Positions 38,313 through 52,606 of a DNA stretch of 64,000 nucleotides are shown one piece after another. This stretch comes from Struthidea cinerea (Eukaryota; Chordata; Aves; Passeriformes; Corcoracidae). Position 1 is the first letter of the stretch. Each line of letters begins with the position of its first letter. Below the pieces are notes generated by a model, which saw only the letters and a list, made by a program, of their open reading frames with translations, was not told the origin of the DNA and did not search any database. Position numbers and translations under genes: made by a program. The stretch spans positions 283,776 through 347,775 of the forward strand of contig VZTI01000620.1 in assembly GCA_013397865.1 (NCBI GenBank). Direction: 5' to 3'.

Positions 38313-41300
38313 AATTCAGAAGGACCTCAGGTAGTGAATTGTGGTGGTGCAAATCAGCATGAGACCGCTTGCTTAAGTCAGCTCGGTATATGAAGAAATA
38401 AAAAGGCAGAGAATGTGTTGCCAATTTTTAGACAGGTCTCCTGCATAAATTCAGAAATTACAGATGTGAGTTTGTTTATGTATTCCAAAGAAAATTATTA
38501 AGCATCACAATAAGGGAGGAAAGCCACAACACACAAAACTATTTGAATTCTTTGACGAGATTAGCAGCTGTGTGAATATGAGAGATGTGGCTATATAGCA
38601 CCCTGCATCATTACTTGTCATTACATATTAGACCTTCCAGCAATTACTATATCTATTCTGCAACCAAGGTACTTTTCCATATACACTTAGAGCCTTCTTT
38701 TTCTCTCTGACCACACATTTCTCCTCTGTATTCATAACTTTCCTGAGTCACATTTCTGTTCTTCATAATTGCAGTAATATAAAACTTATAATCTACTTCC
38801 CTTCTCTCTTCTTCCTAATAAATTCATTTATTCTGTTCAATTTGCTTAAAAAATACTCTAATTCCTGACATGTCTCAAAAGCAAAGCTTCCAGGTCAAAT
38901 TACCTTCTTTTTAGTTTTGCTTCAAGTATTTTGAGCTATTAAAACTTTTTTTAATGTTAGAAATTCTTATTTCTTTTTTGTGCTTTTTATGCATTTGAAT
39001 GCTTAGATTCATTTACAGTATAAATTTTTCTCAATTTTTAAAAATCAATTCTTTTTTCTGGAGACGCTAAATAAATTATATTACTTACAGATTAACTTTC
39101 TGGAAAACCGCTATAGAGTTTGAGAGTGAATACATTGTATGCATTTTTCAATGACATTACATGTATTTAGATATTTTTAATCATAACATAATTTTCATAA
39201 CACTTTCAAAAGGCATTTCCCAAAAAACTGTTAAATACCTTAGTGGAAACAGTTTTCTTAATACATGGTATGAACCTGGCATTTCTCTGCTGAAGGAGCA
39301 TCTCTTTTACTTTTGCAGCTGAACTTTTAACTGAACATTCCTGCAAGTTCTGCTTAGTATTAAGCCTTGAAGTTGTATAAACTTTGATGTTCTGTCAACT
39401 TCTACTCAGTGAAAACATAGCTGAGTGTTTGCGTTGCTGCCCACTTGCATTGTTAAAAACATAAAACTCAGGGCTTTATCCTCACTTAGCTAAAATTCTG
39501 ATAGCAAATAGTGACTTTAAAGGTGAGTCCCACCTCATGCCTTTATCCATATAATGTATTTGAACAGGCTACATCAAGGCCAATATATTGCAAGTACCCG
39601 CACCCCCAAGTAATTATAGACTGATTTTACTCTGAATTTCTTCTCTTCCTAAGGCAACCCACAAGACAGAAGCAGTTCTTACTCTCAAGAATACTCAGAA
39701 GTCACTTCCAAAGCTATAAAAATCTACTGAAGCTTAAGATCCCTGAAAAAAAAAATAAATAAAAAGAAAAAGACCTTAAACAGATCAAAATGACAGCAAA
39801 TGCTTTTGGAATTTCCTTTAGTTCTATCTCATCATTTCTGTTTCAAACCCAAAAACAACTTGCATGGCTAAAGATAGGTCTAGTATCAGAAATTCATTTG
39901 CTAATGTACAGAGCAGAAGGTCAAGAGTTTGGGGATTTCTTTCACCATTTTTCGTTAGGCTTTCTCAAAAAGTTTCACTTTACCAGAGAATAGATGCTGG
40001 GAAAACAAGGCTCAAGCATCACGGGCAATGGAGATAAACTCACTGTACTCAGGCTGAGACACAGAGATGGCTCTTTCTCTACCCAAAGAAGAAGGTTGTA
40101 TTTGTCTGTTTCTGTTTTCTGCACACATTTAAAAAGTAGGCAGGAAAAAAAAAAGAGTTGGCACTCTTCCTTTTCTCTCTACTTTTCTAAACTTCCATTG
40201 ACATTTTTAATGCATTTTAACTCTTTTCTTAGCGCCTGAGCGCTGCACTTTGATGTCTTGTGAGATAAACTCCATTTGACTTTAGGCCTGGATCTCTTAT
40301 CTTCTCACTCTGGGGCTTCAATGACAAATAAAAGCCTGCTTTATGCAACCATCAGGTCATGATCTTGTCAGATCTCATAAAATAAACAAAACAAATTGTA
40401 GTCAGTACTTCAGATGGAAATCACCACTAGAGAGGAGCGAGTACAAATTTGAACATAAAAATGCATCTACTTCAATATTTAATCTCCACCACCTTCTATT
40501 TTAGTCTCTCCTGTGGTCAGTAGGCTTCCACCCTGACTAGCTAGGGTCAAGCATCTGTCACTAATGGTTAGGGCAAACCAGCTTCTTCCATACATTAGCT
40601 GCTGCATATTCAGCTAGCACCACTGTAAAAGAGCTTACTTACTTTTAGTTTTTAGAACTTTCCCCAATTATTTTGTAATTTTTGGTTTTTATATGGAATC
40701 ACTGGAAGTATAGAAAGCTGTGTAATTCCTATTTCATGAAGTTACCCTGAGCTGGGGGGATGATAAAAAAAAATAAGGCCTATTTCTGTATCCATTCCTT
40801 AGTAACAAGTCAATTTCTTCAACTAGTATTTATCTACAGTAATTACATTTGTGAACAGGAAGTTCTGTATTTAAAGCACAGGACTACTAAATTACAATTT
40901 ACATGAAAATTAAACTTGCAATTGCAACAAATATTTCAGGTTAAAAACTCGAACTTCCCTTCCAAACCTCATTCCAGCTTGTATGATATACCAAAGCCAT
41001 GGGGTTTTCTTCCAGAGCTGAACATCCTTTTTTAATCAAATCAGTCTGGTGCCTTGTCCTACTTCTCTTCAGTGATGCAAATAAACTGTTTCTCCTTTGC
41101 CTCATCTCTTCGTTTATTGTGCAATTTTTAAAATGTTATAGAATCTTTCTTAGCAAATCGGTGTTTTAAGCCATACACTTTTAATCTTATATTTTGTGTC
41201 ACGTCCTGAAGAGTTACCAATTGTGAAATCCCCTTCCTTCTACTCACAAGATGCTCCTCTCTACTCACTTGGATGAGAATACCTTGTTACCACATCAGCC

Positions 41301-44300
41301 ACAAGCTGAAATTTCTGATCTCTCTGTCCCCTCTCCTTAAATTTACTTTTCATCCTATGTCTGCTACACCAGCCATTAAATGTGCTGTCAGCTATAAATA
41401 GAACAGATCCTTCTCTCCTGATTGGAACAGAGCTGTCCATCAGTCACCTGAATGACACATCACTGAAGATGAAGGAAGATTTGCCTTGGTCTCCTGAAAA
41501 TTGTAGAATTCTAGGGTGTTTGGGAGGGGTTGTGTGGCTATGGACACAATGGGGCAACTGGATTTGTAGTGCTGAATAAAATTAATTTATTTGAAACATT
41601 TTATCCTAATTTTACTGACTTCTCATATTGGCATCAGAAATATGATTATTTAAGGAAAAAGCTGAATTTAAGTAATATTTTCAAATTTAATGTGAGTTCT
41701 TTCTACAGCATTTTAACCTAATATTCGCAGTAAAAAGTGAATAAAGTACATTCACTTCCAGTTTTAAATAAAGCATTCTTAGATGGGGATGTTTAAGGGT
41801 ATGGGTTTATTTTGGAATAGCAGGCAGAGAAATAACACAGCATGATGTCTTGATTCTCCAAAAAATTTCCTGGGCTGGAAGTTATCAACATTCTTATAGA
41901 GTGAGCATCCTTAATGTTGTTCTCATAGGTACATTGCTGTATTTTACAGAATGTAAGACATAAATTAAAAAGGAAATTTTCTCTAGTTTCCTACAATATA
42001 TAAACATGTAACACCTTTCAATATGTAAAGAGCTCATGCAGGAAAAATCAAAATTTAGACCTTTTTGATTCAGAATAAATGATTTTCTTATAAATTATGT
42101 GAAACAGACTAGCTGTTAAGCACGTGATTGTTTACATTCCTTATTTCTCTAATTGGATGGGCCTTAACATCTAAGAATTACAATAAAAAGACCTGACATT
42201 TCTTTTGCAAACTTTTCCTGACAATTTAAGTTTCTCTACCATGCTAAATTCAAAGTGTTTTTTCTATAATTTTATTTTTTAGAGTACTTCAGTGTATTAC
42301 TTCAGACTCACGTACCATAAACCTCCAAGTTTATTCCAGATACAAATTAATTGCAATAGTCTGTCCTAAGACTTATAAACCCTTTATAACAAGGTTTTGT
42401 ATACTCCTTTTAACAGTGTCACTAGATAAATCTAATTGCTTCATATGCTGCACGTAAAAACTGCAATCTTTTCTCTAGAGGTAGACCCATCACGACTCTG
42501 AAAAATAAGTTAAATCCTGTTTTAACTGGCTCTAGATGCCTCTCTTCACTTGTAGTTTCCCAGTGTAAAAAAATCTGCACTTAATTTATGGGGGAAAGCT
42601 GTAAGACATTAACACATTAAGAAAATGTTGCAAGCTTATTACATTAAGAGCTCAAAATGATGCAAAAAGGCAGACATTTATATTTCTTTTTACTATGTGA
42701 GGAACAAGTTATCTTTGGAAAGGCAACAGTTCTCTTCTTTCTTCTTCCAGGGCAGTTATTAATTTAGGGGTTTCACCTTTAGGTTTGAGCTCATGAGTTT
42801 TCTCACCTCAGGGTTTTATGTTTTCAATAAATGTAATCAATATGTACAGCTTTTAAAAATGCTTTTGCATAACATGGCAAGATAAACTTTGCTCTCAGCT
42901 GTCATTTTACGTACATGAACATATCTGAGAAACCCTAACATCTAAATGAATATTCATATAATGTATTCCATATAACAGTGCTTGAAAAAATATTTTTATA
43001 TTCATCAGTCATTAATCTTATTCCTAAAGGATATGATGTTATAATTCCCCAAGAGCAACTTTCATAAATTTAGAGTGTGCCGTACATTCTGTATCCAGCC
43101 TAAGTCATGCACAGGGACAGTCCTGAAAGTGACATTGAGGATGGAAGACTGTATTACATTGCACATGTAAATTGGAACTGATGTATGAAAGTGATGCCTT
43201 CAAACTGTTGCAATTTAAAATTAAATCATAGTGCTTTCATGTGTAAATATGTACTTAATATTAAATTAATTTATAGCTTTCAAGTTAACATAGTACTTAT
43301 AGGCAGGCTTGGTGAAGAAGAGTGTTCTGCAAAATGAAAGTGTGCAAGATGGATTAAGGTTCCTTTTCTTCAGAACTTGTCCTAAACTAGGTAAGGACTG
43401 TATCTCCAGAGCCTCTTCCACTTGGCAAAATTTGGAAACAGGAATTAGAACAATTCTTTTAAATGCAAAGTCAAAACCTTGTTTTGGGCCTTGGAATTAT
43501 CTGTGATTAGTACAACACACAGTTCTGAAAAAGCATCTGACCTTTTAAAAGGCAGAAATCCAGAACCTCTCTTTTTAAAATTCTGGCTTAAAAAGCATCT
43601 TTTCACATGAACATTACCACCTTATGGTGAAAACTCAGATACCACTAGCCCATGAAAGACATTCCTTTTCCCTAAACTTCTTCAAAACTGTAAGGAGAAG
43701 AGAGAATTTTAACACTACAGACAGCTTATTTCAAGGAAATGGATGACTAGTGCTGTTGGTATCTTCCATTTTTGAAGCTCAGTCCTCCATCCTATTAATA
43801 CCACCACAGCAGGATGTTCTAACACCATTTTTTAGTTAGACACCTTTACTCCATAGACACTTTCTCATCTCCATCTCCCAGGTAACAACTTCAAAAAAAT
43901 CATCTAGCAGATCTGCTATGTCAATGGGATGTGGAGGATGGAAAACATCCCTTTACCTCAGAATATTCTTGATGTCCTTCACAAAATCTCAGTACTTTAA
44001 TATGATGATGTCATAGCTCTCCCTTCTCCCTTGCAGTCTAGTGATGGAAATGTAAACATGGCAAATATGGCTATTCACCTTCTACAGGAGCTTTTTTCAC
44101 TCTCCATTTGGGCTGTGTTCTACTTTTATCCAGAGTATGTACCTTTCATGACATTTAGCCTAGCGTGCTACCAGCTATCTATTGGTGACACACAGATCTG
44201 CCTGCTGGAGCACACTGGGACAGAACTCAGGTTATGATCTTATTCACATGATCAACTCTGATGAAATCATGGAATTGTGGCATGGGAATAAACTCAGAGC

Positions 44301-45622
44301 ACGTGACAGTATGTCATCCAAGCACTGATGACACTTATAAAGAGATTCAAGAGATAAAAATTCAACAATAGCACAAGTAATGTATTTGGCAAAGAATCCC
44401 TATCCCCTAACCTTTTTGAGCTCTGCAGGCAGCATGACAAATGTGAACACAAAGTATGCAAAGAGTAAGAAAATTTCAAATGGTGAATAGAAGTTCAGCC
44501 CATTTTAGCAACACAAAAGTCAAAACTTCACTGTTTGGGATTTTTTGGGAGGGACATGCGTGAAGCCGGGGAGGGGAGACATGGAAGGGAATAGTCTGTC
44601 TTAGTAAGAGTTTGAGGAATAAATTCTGGGGGAATGATTCAAATGATTGTCACAAACCTTACCAACGTAGGTCCAAGGTATCAATTACATTTCTTACTGT
44701 GCCTTCCTAAGACCATACAGTCACACACTGAGAAGAACCCCCGACTTTCATAATAAGCCACTGAATACTCACTGGAGAGGTGGGATGACAGGGGCATTTA
44801 GGAGAGGAAACAATCTACTACAAAAGGAATCTGCCATTAATAGACCATTGAAAATAAATTTGGTAGGTTTCAAGTACAATGGTCTGTATGTTTGGGAGTG
44901 ACCTGCACCTCACACACATTGTGTCACATGGGTTTCTCAAAACTCTCACTTTAAGGTGTTATTTCATCTTTTACTGCCTGGCTCTACTCTTCTTAGTGAT
45001 GATTAACATGTCTCAAGTGGTTACCTCAAAATCAGACTGCCATCACAAGGAGAATCTTTGTGGTAATTTGTGGGAAGATGATACTTTTTCAGTTACTGCA
45101 TTAGGGTTTTAGAGGTTTGAGTAGCAAGGAAGAAGAACTAGAACTTTTCACTCAGAATAGATTTGATATAACTGGAGATTATATAGTGAAGTGATTGCTT
45201 AGAATACTAATACACTTTAAAGTACTGTTTAACTTCTAATGTGAAGATAAATGATATTTGCTTTAAGACTCACAGTTATTTGGTTATTATAATTACCTTA
45301 GTTCAAAGACCTGGCAAAGAAAGAAGCTGAGGTTAAGTGGAGGAGATACTTAGAATAATCTAGTCTAAGATTAAAATAAGGACATAATTCCGAAGGGCAG
45401 AGAGGCAAGAACAACTCAAGAAGTAAAGTAAAAAAAACCCCCACTAAGTAGCTGATTTTTAGGCAATTATAAAAAGACACAAAAACACAGAAAAGCTAGT
45501 ACAACCAGTAAGAATCTGAAGTTCAGACAACAACTACCTCCTAATAAATAATTTTGTTTTCTTTTCCTTCAAAAAGATTTCTGAAGAAAGACAATGCTTA
45601 CATTCTTCACATGCACAAAATG

Positions 45623-45651
45623 TTGCTACTCTCTGATGGAGAGAGTAGCAA
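45623..45651. other. Perfect 12-bp inverted repeat (hairpin)
   Basis: Arms ttgctactctct (45623-45634) and agagagtagcaa (45640-45651) around the loop gatgg. The pairing is perfect for 12 base pairs. The surroundings are ordinary intron sequence with a short plus-strand open frame. Confidence 0.9.
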
Positions 45652-48600
45652 ATGGACTTCAGAGCATGCAAAAAGTATCAGCGAAACTTTACAGTGGTAA
45701 GGGTGGAGAAGAACTAGGAAAGATTAGTCAGGTCATACAGTTTTTATTAGTAAATAACTTTGAAGAATATCCTAGACAAATGGCTGTCAAAATCCACAAG
45801 GAAACAAATTGCTTCTACCAGGTTATACCTAACTAGCACACCCTCATATTCCACAACATGTCTCAAAACACCCTCATTCACAGCCGTAATCTTTAGCTCA
45901 GATAAATTGAATTGTGATACTTTTTAACAAACACAGACTCAGGACTGTGTTAAACAAAGGAATAAATTATGTGTTAACCCTCCCTGCTCCCTCTTACTTC
46001 ATAGAACTTTTAAAATTACTTAAGAGGTTTTTTTTTCAGAAAGGACTACTGTTTTTTCTCCATTTGCTATATCTGCCTTCATTTCTACTGACACCTTTTT
46101 TTTTTCTATCTTTGTCTGCTTATGTCTTAACTTTGGAAAAATCCAAAGGTAACCTTCTTTCTGAATATCAACTTATAAGGTCTCAGATAAGGAACAGAAA
46201 AAATATTGTTCATTCCTATTATGCTGGAATAGAAAGCTCCTAAGGGTGATAATGGACAAAGGGGTCCTTAAATTTCCTTGCAGGCTCTCTGGAGAGTTAG
46301 GAAAATCATCAGGAATTTTGAAGGATGCACACAAACCCAATATAAAGCACATAACAACAAAAGGAAAGGGAAAGAGAACAGAAGGGAAAGACATCTTATG
46401 TCAGAAGAGCCACCAATACCAATTGCTTGTAAAAACTCAAAACAAGCATATGGTAAAACAACCTAGAACTTTTTATTCTGCCTCTTGGCAGAAACAGCAT
46501 TCACTGCAGGTTTTGCATAGTGCTGCACATTTTAAGAGGGTGTAAACTGTGACTTATGCGAGGAAATCACTTGCCAGGTGAACAGCTTGGGAAGCTGTGT
46601 CACACAAATATTTTAACATGTCTGCATAGGCAAAAGCCAGCTCAGAAGTCATGTACACACAGTCACAGCTGATGTACCCTTGGCACAGTAGGTTAAGTTA
46701 TACTCAGATGATTTCCTGTCAGGAAGTTCCTTAAAATGATACTGAAGTGTTTTCCTGTTCCACATCAGAATGAAAACAAAACATGAAAAATAGATTATAA
46801 ATATAAACATTTAATAGTTATATTGCTTCAAAGAGAGAAAACATAATTGGTCAGAGTTGGGTTTTTTTCATTTTTTCTTTTTTTTTAAATAGGTTATGTT
46901 TTACTACATAAAATACCTTCATAAATTTAACATTTTGGCTGGTAAGAACTCTTTAAAATAGAACATTTGACATCAAAGAACTGTAGCCAGAAAAAATCAA
47001 ATATGAAATTAGTATGACTAGAACTGGTAAAAATCTTCTAGTAAAAAAAACTCTATTACTCCAATGTGTAATTAATTCTTCTTTTCAACTTTTGTTTCAG
47101 TCAAACACAAGTTATTGAATGAAATATAAGTGTACGTTAGTGAAACACAGACTACATAAAGAGTACATTAGTTAAACACAATGACCTGTAAAAAAGCTAG
47201 CAGTCAAAAAAGCACAAAAGACAGCATAAAAGCAACCAGTATTCTTAAATCTCAAATCTACTGACAAATATGGCACTTAATTATTGCTAAGACTTAGCAA
47301 ACCTTTTTAATTTTAAGTCTTAGCAGCAAAGACCTGTTAAAGGTCCTTAACAAGCCTCCAGGTGTAATACGCTGTGGTGAAATATACTTCATGTTCTTTA
47401 TTGTGAAATTCCAAGCCTTATTTTATTATTGTTAACATAAAATATTAAAAATAAGCTTATTGAAGACAAAGTTAACCCAATTTTTACTAGTGCTGCGTCA
47501 CAAAAGCAAATAACTGCGCTTATGAGTTGCAGCACATACAAGGAGCACGAGCCTTTCACTTGAGAGACAAATACCATTCAATCAACTCAATTATAGAATT
47601 TCCTTTGCTACTGTAAAATCAGTTGCACTATTTCCCCAAACGTTTTATATCACCCAGCTTGCAATTCGGCAGCTTCAAAAAAAATACCAAAAGGACCCAA
47701 GAAATGCTGAGCACAGCATATCTTCATTTTTATTATAGAATTTAATTAGTATTCAAATATTTTACCCCTTCTAGCTACCAGGAAATTAAATTGACAATAT
47801 TTCTTGGAATATACATGAATTTCTAACTGAACCTTTAATTTGAGTTAAATTTTATTTTATTATATGGACCTACATGAGACTTCAGTGAGAAGCCAGCTCA
47901 CTTCCAGACAGGGTTCACTTTTAAATTCTCTACCATACTCAGGCAGGCTCAGTACATGCAGTTTCCTTTTAAAAACATGCTAAATATTCAGGCTAAGAAT
48001 GCCTGCTTCCTAAGTGAAGATAGGCCAGAATTACAAAAATTATACTTGTGCACCCCAGTGAGTGATTCCCGACTGCCATTCATTAGAAAAAAAATTATTC
48101 TGTATTTACAGATCAAAACTATTTTTTTCCAAAATACTGGGGGTTGGCTAAAAATATCAAATTAACCAAAAGCATTTTATCAACCCTAATAGTCTTACTG
48201 CAGTGTTTCATAGAAACACAGCTAGGCAACTGCAAAGGCATTAAAACTGACAAGTGTCTATTTTTCAGCATAACCCTTTTACTTTAAAGGAACCTTTCAA
48301 CAAGTTCATTGGGATTTGGATAACGTTCTGTTCTAAGCTCTGTCACAGGGTAGGCATTTCATCTCATTCTCCTGCAGTAAGGCAAAAAGACAACACAAAG
48401 CAAAATCACACACACAGAAAAGGCAACATTTTTTCTGGGATAAAAAAAATATGTCTTCCCTGAAAGAGATATTAAGGATTTCTGCTGAGCACCCAGGTCA
48501 TTTTAGGAAAACTATGTTTATTTCTCTACACATCCATAAAATACAAAATCACTTCTTTGAAATAGCATCCTGAGCACAATGATGAAGTGGGCAGATTTTC

Positions 48601-48869
48601 ATTAGATTTCAGAAAACATATTGTAGAGCTGTGTGAGCAATTTATGTCTTCAATAAAAAAAAGAAACTATGAAGTAAAATTCCATTAATCTTCAAGTAGA
48701 AGATCTTTATGTTCATGCAATTCCATGCTAATAAAACCAACCCTTCATTAATTTCATTGATATTGTCTGCCATATTTACAGGAGCTGAACTTTATAAGGT
48801 TGTTCTTACTAATTTCTCAATATATTGCTGGGCAAATAAGGTGTAGATAACCAATAAATCCAGAGAAGT

Positions 48870-49245
48870 TGTAGGTGCTAAAAAGCTAGAAGCAGAGAAA
48901 TTTTTTAGTCTTTTCTCAATATTCTGTGGGCAGACTGTCTTTCCTATGTAAACTATTTTAAAGAAGGTTACAGTTTCATAAACTTCTTGCACCTGCAGGC
49001 TGTTTTGCAAGATTGTTATGGCTTTGACTTTAAAATTATTTCGGAATAGGTATCTTAGAACTTGGCCAATCCCCTCAAGGGGTGGATGGCCGAGGAACCA
49101 ATTACCTATTGCCATTCAACACACTTTTTGCTATCTATCCTATATAGTAGACAGAAAATTATTAAAGAAAAGCTTCGGCTTCCACTTGTTCACGAGCCTG
49201 GACTCTGTGTCGTTTTCTTTATGCGCCTCGGACGTAACAGCAACA
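48870..49245 (+). mobile_element. Endogenous retrovirus LTR (solo), plus orientation
   Basis: 376 bases starting tgtaggtgct and ending gtaacagcaaca, flanked by perfect agaagt hexamers at 48864-48869 and 49246-49251. A CCAAT-like site (ggccaatcc) lies near 49062, a TATA-like tatatag at 49141-49147 and an ATTAAA polyadenylation-like signal at 49161-49166. The final 80 bases are unusually CpG-rich for this region, as U5 often is. Orientation is inferred from these signals. No internal retroviral sequence is present. Confidence 0.85.
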
Positions 49246-50668
49246 AGAAGTGAGTGAAAGCAATCCTCCAATTCTTTCTAACATTCACAGTAATTAGTGT
49301 ATATATTGCACTAAGAAAGAAGAAGCATTCTTCCTAAATAACACAAGTTTACTTCAATATATTACCAGAAATACTAATCATACTTTTATAATTCATTCTA
49401 AATTTCACACACATATAGTCAGTCTCTGATGACAGGGTATAAAGTATCATCTGTCTTTTGCCACAGTGGGAAACACTGGCTCCCTAATACTTAAAATTTC
49501 ATAGTTATGTCAAGAACAGTTAGGACTCTACTGTACCCACAGAGAAAGCAAAAGAAATATTTTGAGAGAGACAGTACAGACCATAACAAACAAAACTCTG
49601 CAATGGACAAGAAATATCTATTGCCTGCTCTGTAAAAATATGAGTGGTCCTTTGCTAGTTAGGTCAGCAAACCTACATCATAACTGAATGACTGAGAATG
49701 CAGGAGTGCCCAGTGTCTGGGATAAAATAAAAGCCAGAATTCTGTGACGGAAATTTATTTTGCAGCTGCTATAGAAATAAAAGTCCTCAGCAAATTCCAG
49801 CATCAGGCTGGAATACTGTGGGTACAAGAGGATCTAAGGCAAGAAATTCATCCATGAAAAAACAATGAGACAAAAGGAGACATTTACTAATAAAAAAAAA
49901 TTACTTACACAACTATAATGGCCTAATCACAAGTGGTCTTCAGGAACAACCTAGTTCTAGCTTCAAAGGCAGACAGTGACAGTAGTACATGGGGCAAGCT
50001 TGTCTGGTTATGAAAGTACAGCACTACTTGTAATAATAGTAACAATAATAGCAATAGGAGGAAGAAGAAGAAATTAGATTGGAAGAAGAAATGTGGTTTA
50101 TTTTCTTCTCCTGTTGGGAATTATACTCCCTGTCATTTTAAAAACATAATTTGGACTTGATCTAATGTTTTAATTGATATTTCTGAATTGCATAGTTTTC
50201 AGAAACTTGAAATAAATAAGTATATATATGGAAAACTTTGCTCTGCATTTGTGAATCTATTTATAAATTAGCTTAACTGTTGGATTGTCCAAACAGGCTC
50301 TGAGAATGTTTATTCAATTCTTCCTTCTGCTTGAGGGACTGAACATAAACCTTGAAGGAAGTTGTTCTCACCCTTACACAATATTGTTGATGTTGCAGTA
50401 ATTTGAATGTCAAATGTCTTGGGGAGAATGTCACACTTTGTGGTTAAAGATTAATTTGAATGTTTCATAATATTTAGATTAATGTACCAGATTTAAGTAA
50501 TTATTCAGATAGAAAAAAGCCACCACACTGTAAACGACTTTTTAAAAATTTACATTTGATTTAAACTCCACTTCTCATTAATTGTCCCTGTATTAGGCCA
50601 TAGAGTTTGACTTTTACCTGTTTTCTGGCTCAGTGAATACTTTCACAGGTCACAGCAATTGAAACAGG

Positions 50669-50761
50669 ATGATGGAGGAGACTGATGGGGACCTTCCCTC
50701 TATCCTCTCCTCACCTCATTGTCTCCAGCCCCAGACATACTTATACAACTGTGAGGAACTG
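50669..50761 (+). other. Exon-like segment on the plus strand (tentative)
   Basis: GC-richer than its neighbours. A T-rich tract ending tttcacag precedes it at 50648, and a strong donor, ACTG followed by gtaagt, ends it at 50761. From the ATG pair at 50669/50672 the frame is open for 31 codons to the donor (MMEETDGDLPSILSS at the start, no family recognised). A stop codon lies upstream in frame, so it could only be a first coding exon or part of a noncoding transcript nested antisense in the 20.5-kb intron. This is inference from splice-like signals only. Confidence 0.25.
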
Positions 50762-51877
50762 GTAAGTATTAGTGCTCTTTTTCATTATGTGCTCTCTGTG
50801 TGTTTATAATTCATTACTTGCTAAAGGGTAAAATAATAATTGTTTGTAAGCATGACAAGGTAGGAAAGGCAAAATGATGACCTAGATAAAGAGCATCAAA
50901 CACTCCAACATAACAACAAGGGCACTGGCTGTAGGGAGACTGCTGCTCTGTTGCTCATTTCCTATTAGGTTTCAAAAATGTTATTTTTTTATATCACTCT
51001 GAATGTTTTCTGTCCCAGACAACTAGTAAGGGCCTATACCTGGACCTGTCATGTGAGCCCTATAATGAGCCCCACTCATTACTTCTGCTAGGGATTTTGT
51101 TTGTCAGATTTTTTTTTTATTAAATGGGCTATTAATTGACAAAATTCCATACATACACATTTGAGGTCTGCCAGACACGACAGAATGATGTGTTTCTCAG
51201 TAATACAGTTTATAGCTTCTACAGACTTTCAAAACAAGCATCAGGCACATCACAGACATTTAAATTGGGTAATAAAATTTAATCTGTTTATATGCAAATG
51301 CAGTCCTACGTGCTATGATATCCAAAAATATACAGATGCACAGGTTTACAAGAGGAGTGACTAATTTGTGGTTAGTGCAGATGCAACATTACCTGCCTTC
51401 TCAGCACAGCAATATTACAACACCTGCTGCAGGAAGGGGGATGCAACCTGAAGTTCATCAGCAGCCTTACATTGTGAGCAATTACAGACTGCTTTTTTAT
51501 TAATTTTAAATGGGTTACCATGCATGGTTTGCACAGATTTTTAATTGCACACAATAGCATGCCCCACAAAATTCCATGTGGACCATAGGTCCTTAAAGCA
51601 TTGCCATATCTGAATTGTTTCGAGACAACGTGTTAGTTTATTGGGAGGATCAAGTGGTTCTGAGTCTCAAAAGGGCACAGGAAAATTCATAACATCCAGC
51701 AGACTGCAATAATGCAGAAGGGCACCTACTGAGAAAGCCAGCAGTAATTGAACAATCTTTTTGACAAAGGCAAAAAGCATAAAACCGTCTAATATTTAAT
51801 GTTCTACATATGCTAAACCATCCCCAAAAGCTTGTATGCACTGGCATAAGTATAGCTGCAAGTGCTAAAATGCTATC

Positions 51878-51894
51878 AAAAAAAAAAAAAAAAA
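51878..51894 (+). repeat. Poly-A run (17)
   Basis: Uninterrupted A run. The sequence to its left (51640-51877) shows no recognisable retroposed gene. Confidence 0.88.
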
Positions 51895-52411
51895 GCAGAA
51901 AGCCATGGTTGGTATTTTAAATTTGCAAATATGCATGAAATTTACATGAGGATTATTTTCTCTGGGTAGGTCTTTATTTTTCCCCTGAAGAGGGAAAGAG
52001 GGAGACTCAAACTAATCTGAAGGTGGAGCACACCATGCATGAACATCCAGAATGTAGAGTGGACTGAAAAACAGCTGAACTACCTAACCAAAATTTATGG
52101 GTCGGTAACTCAAAATGATTTTAAAGAATAGTCCTCTTAAGAAGATGTTAATTCCAGAAATAAATATGCACATTAGATGTATCAATTATATCTTTAATAT
52201 ATTAAAGACATGTGAAACACCTTACTGCATTAATACTGAATAAATCCTATCATTTGCCATTGCATACTCAGTTCTTATGGTCTTTTAAAAATTATAATGA
52301 ACAAATGCTAAGCCTTATTTTATATTTTTGCCGTCCTGAGTACTGTTTACGTCTTAATCACTTCAACAGTTGCTAGAACAAAGACATTATTTCACTATCT
52401 TCCTTATGTGA

Positions 52412-52606
52412 ATACCCCAGTGTGCTTCCACAGATGTTCAGCTCTCAGGGACTGATTTCAAGGCTGGAAATCCAGAAGAACCACTTGTGCAAGAGCCATT
52501 ACCTTCCAAAGGCATCAGTTGCTTGAAGAATCACTTGGAAGGAGTTTTTAAACTCAACAGGAAAGACACTCAACTCAGAGACATAAGAACTACAATGACA
52601 ACTTAG
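52412..52606 (+). other. Open stretch with acceptor-like start, plus strand (tentative)
   Basis: An acceptor-like gtgcttccacag precedes 52434, and one frame stays open for 64 codons to a TAG at 52604-52606. It reads as a mixed hydrophilic peptide (for example GTDFKAGNPEEPLVQ) with no family match that I know. If joined to the segment ending at 50761 in its ATG frame, a different frame is used, which stops after about 30 codons. The two pieces therefore do not clearly support each other. Confidence 0.2.

Noticed and set aside
45594..45836. 80-codon plus-strand open frame spanning the hairpin
   Set aside because: No family match, no neighbouring exon and an AT-rich setting; kept only as a hairpin observation.
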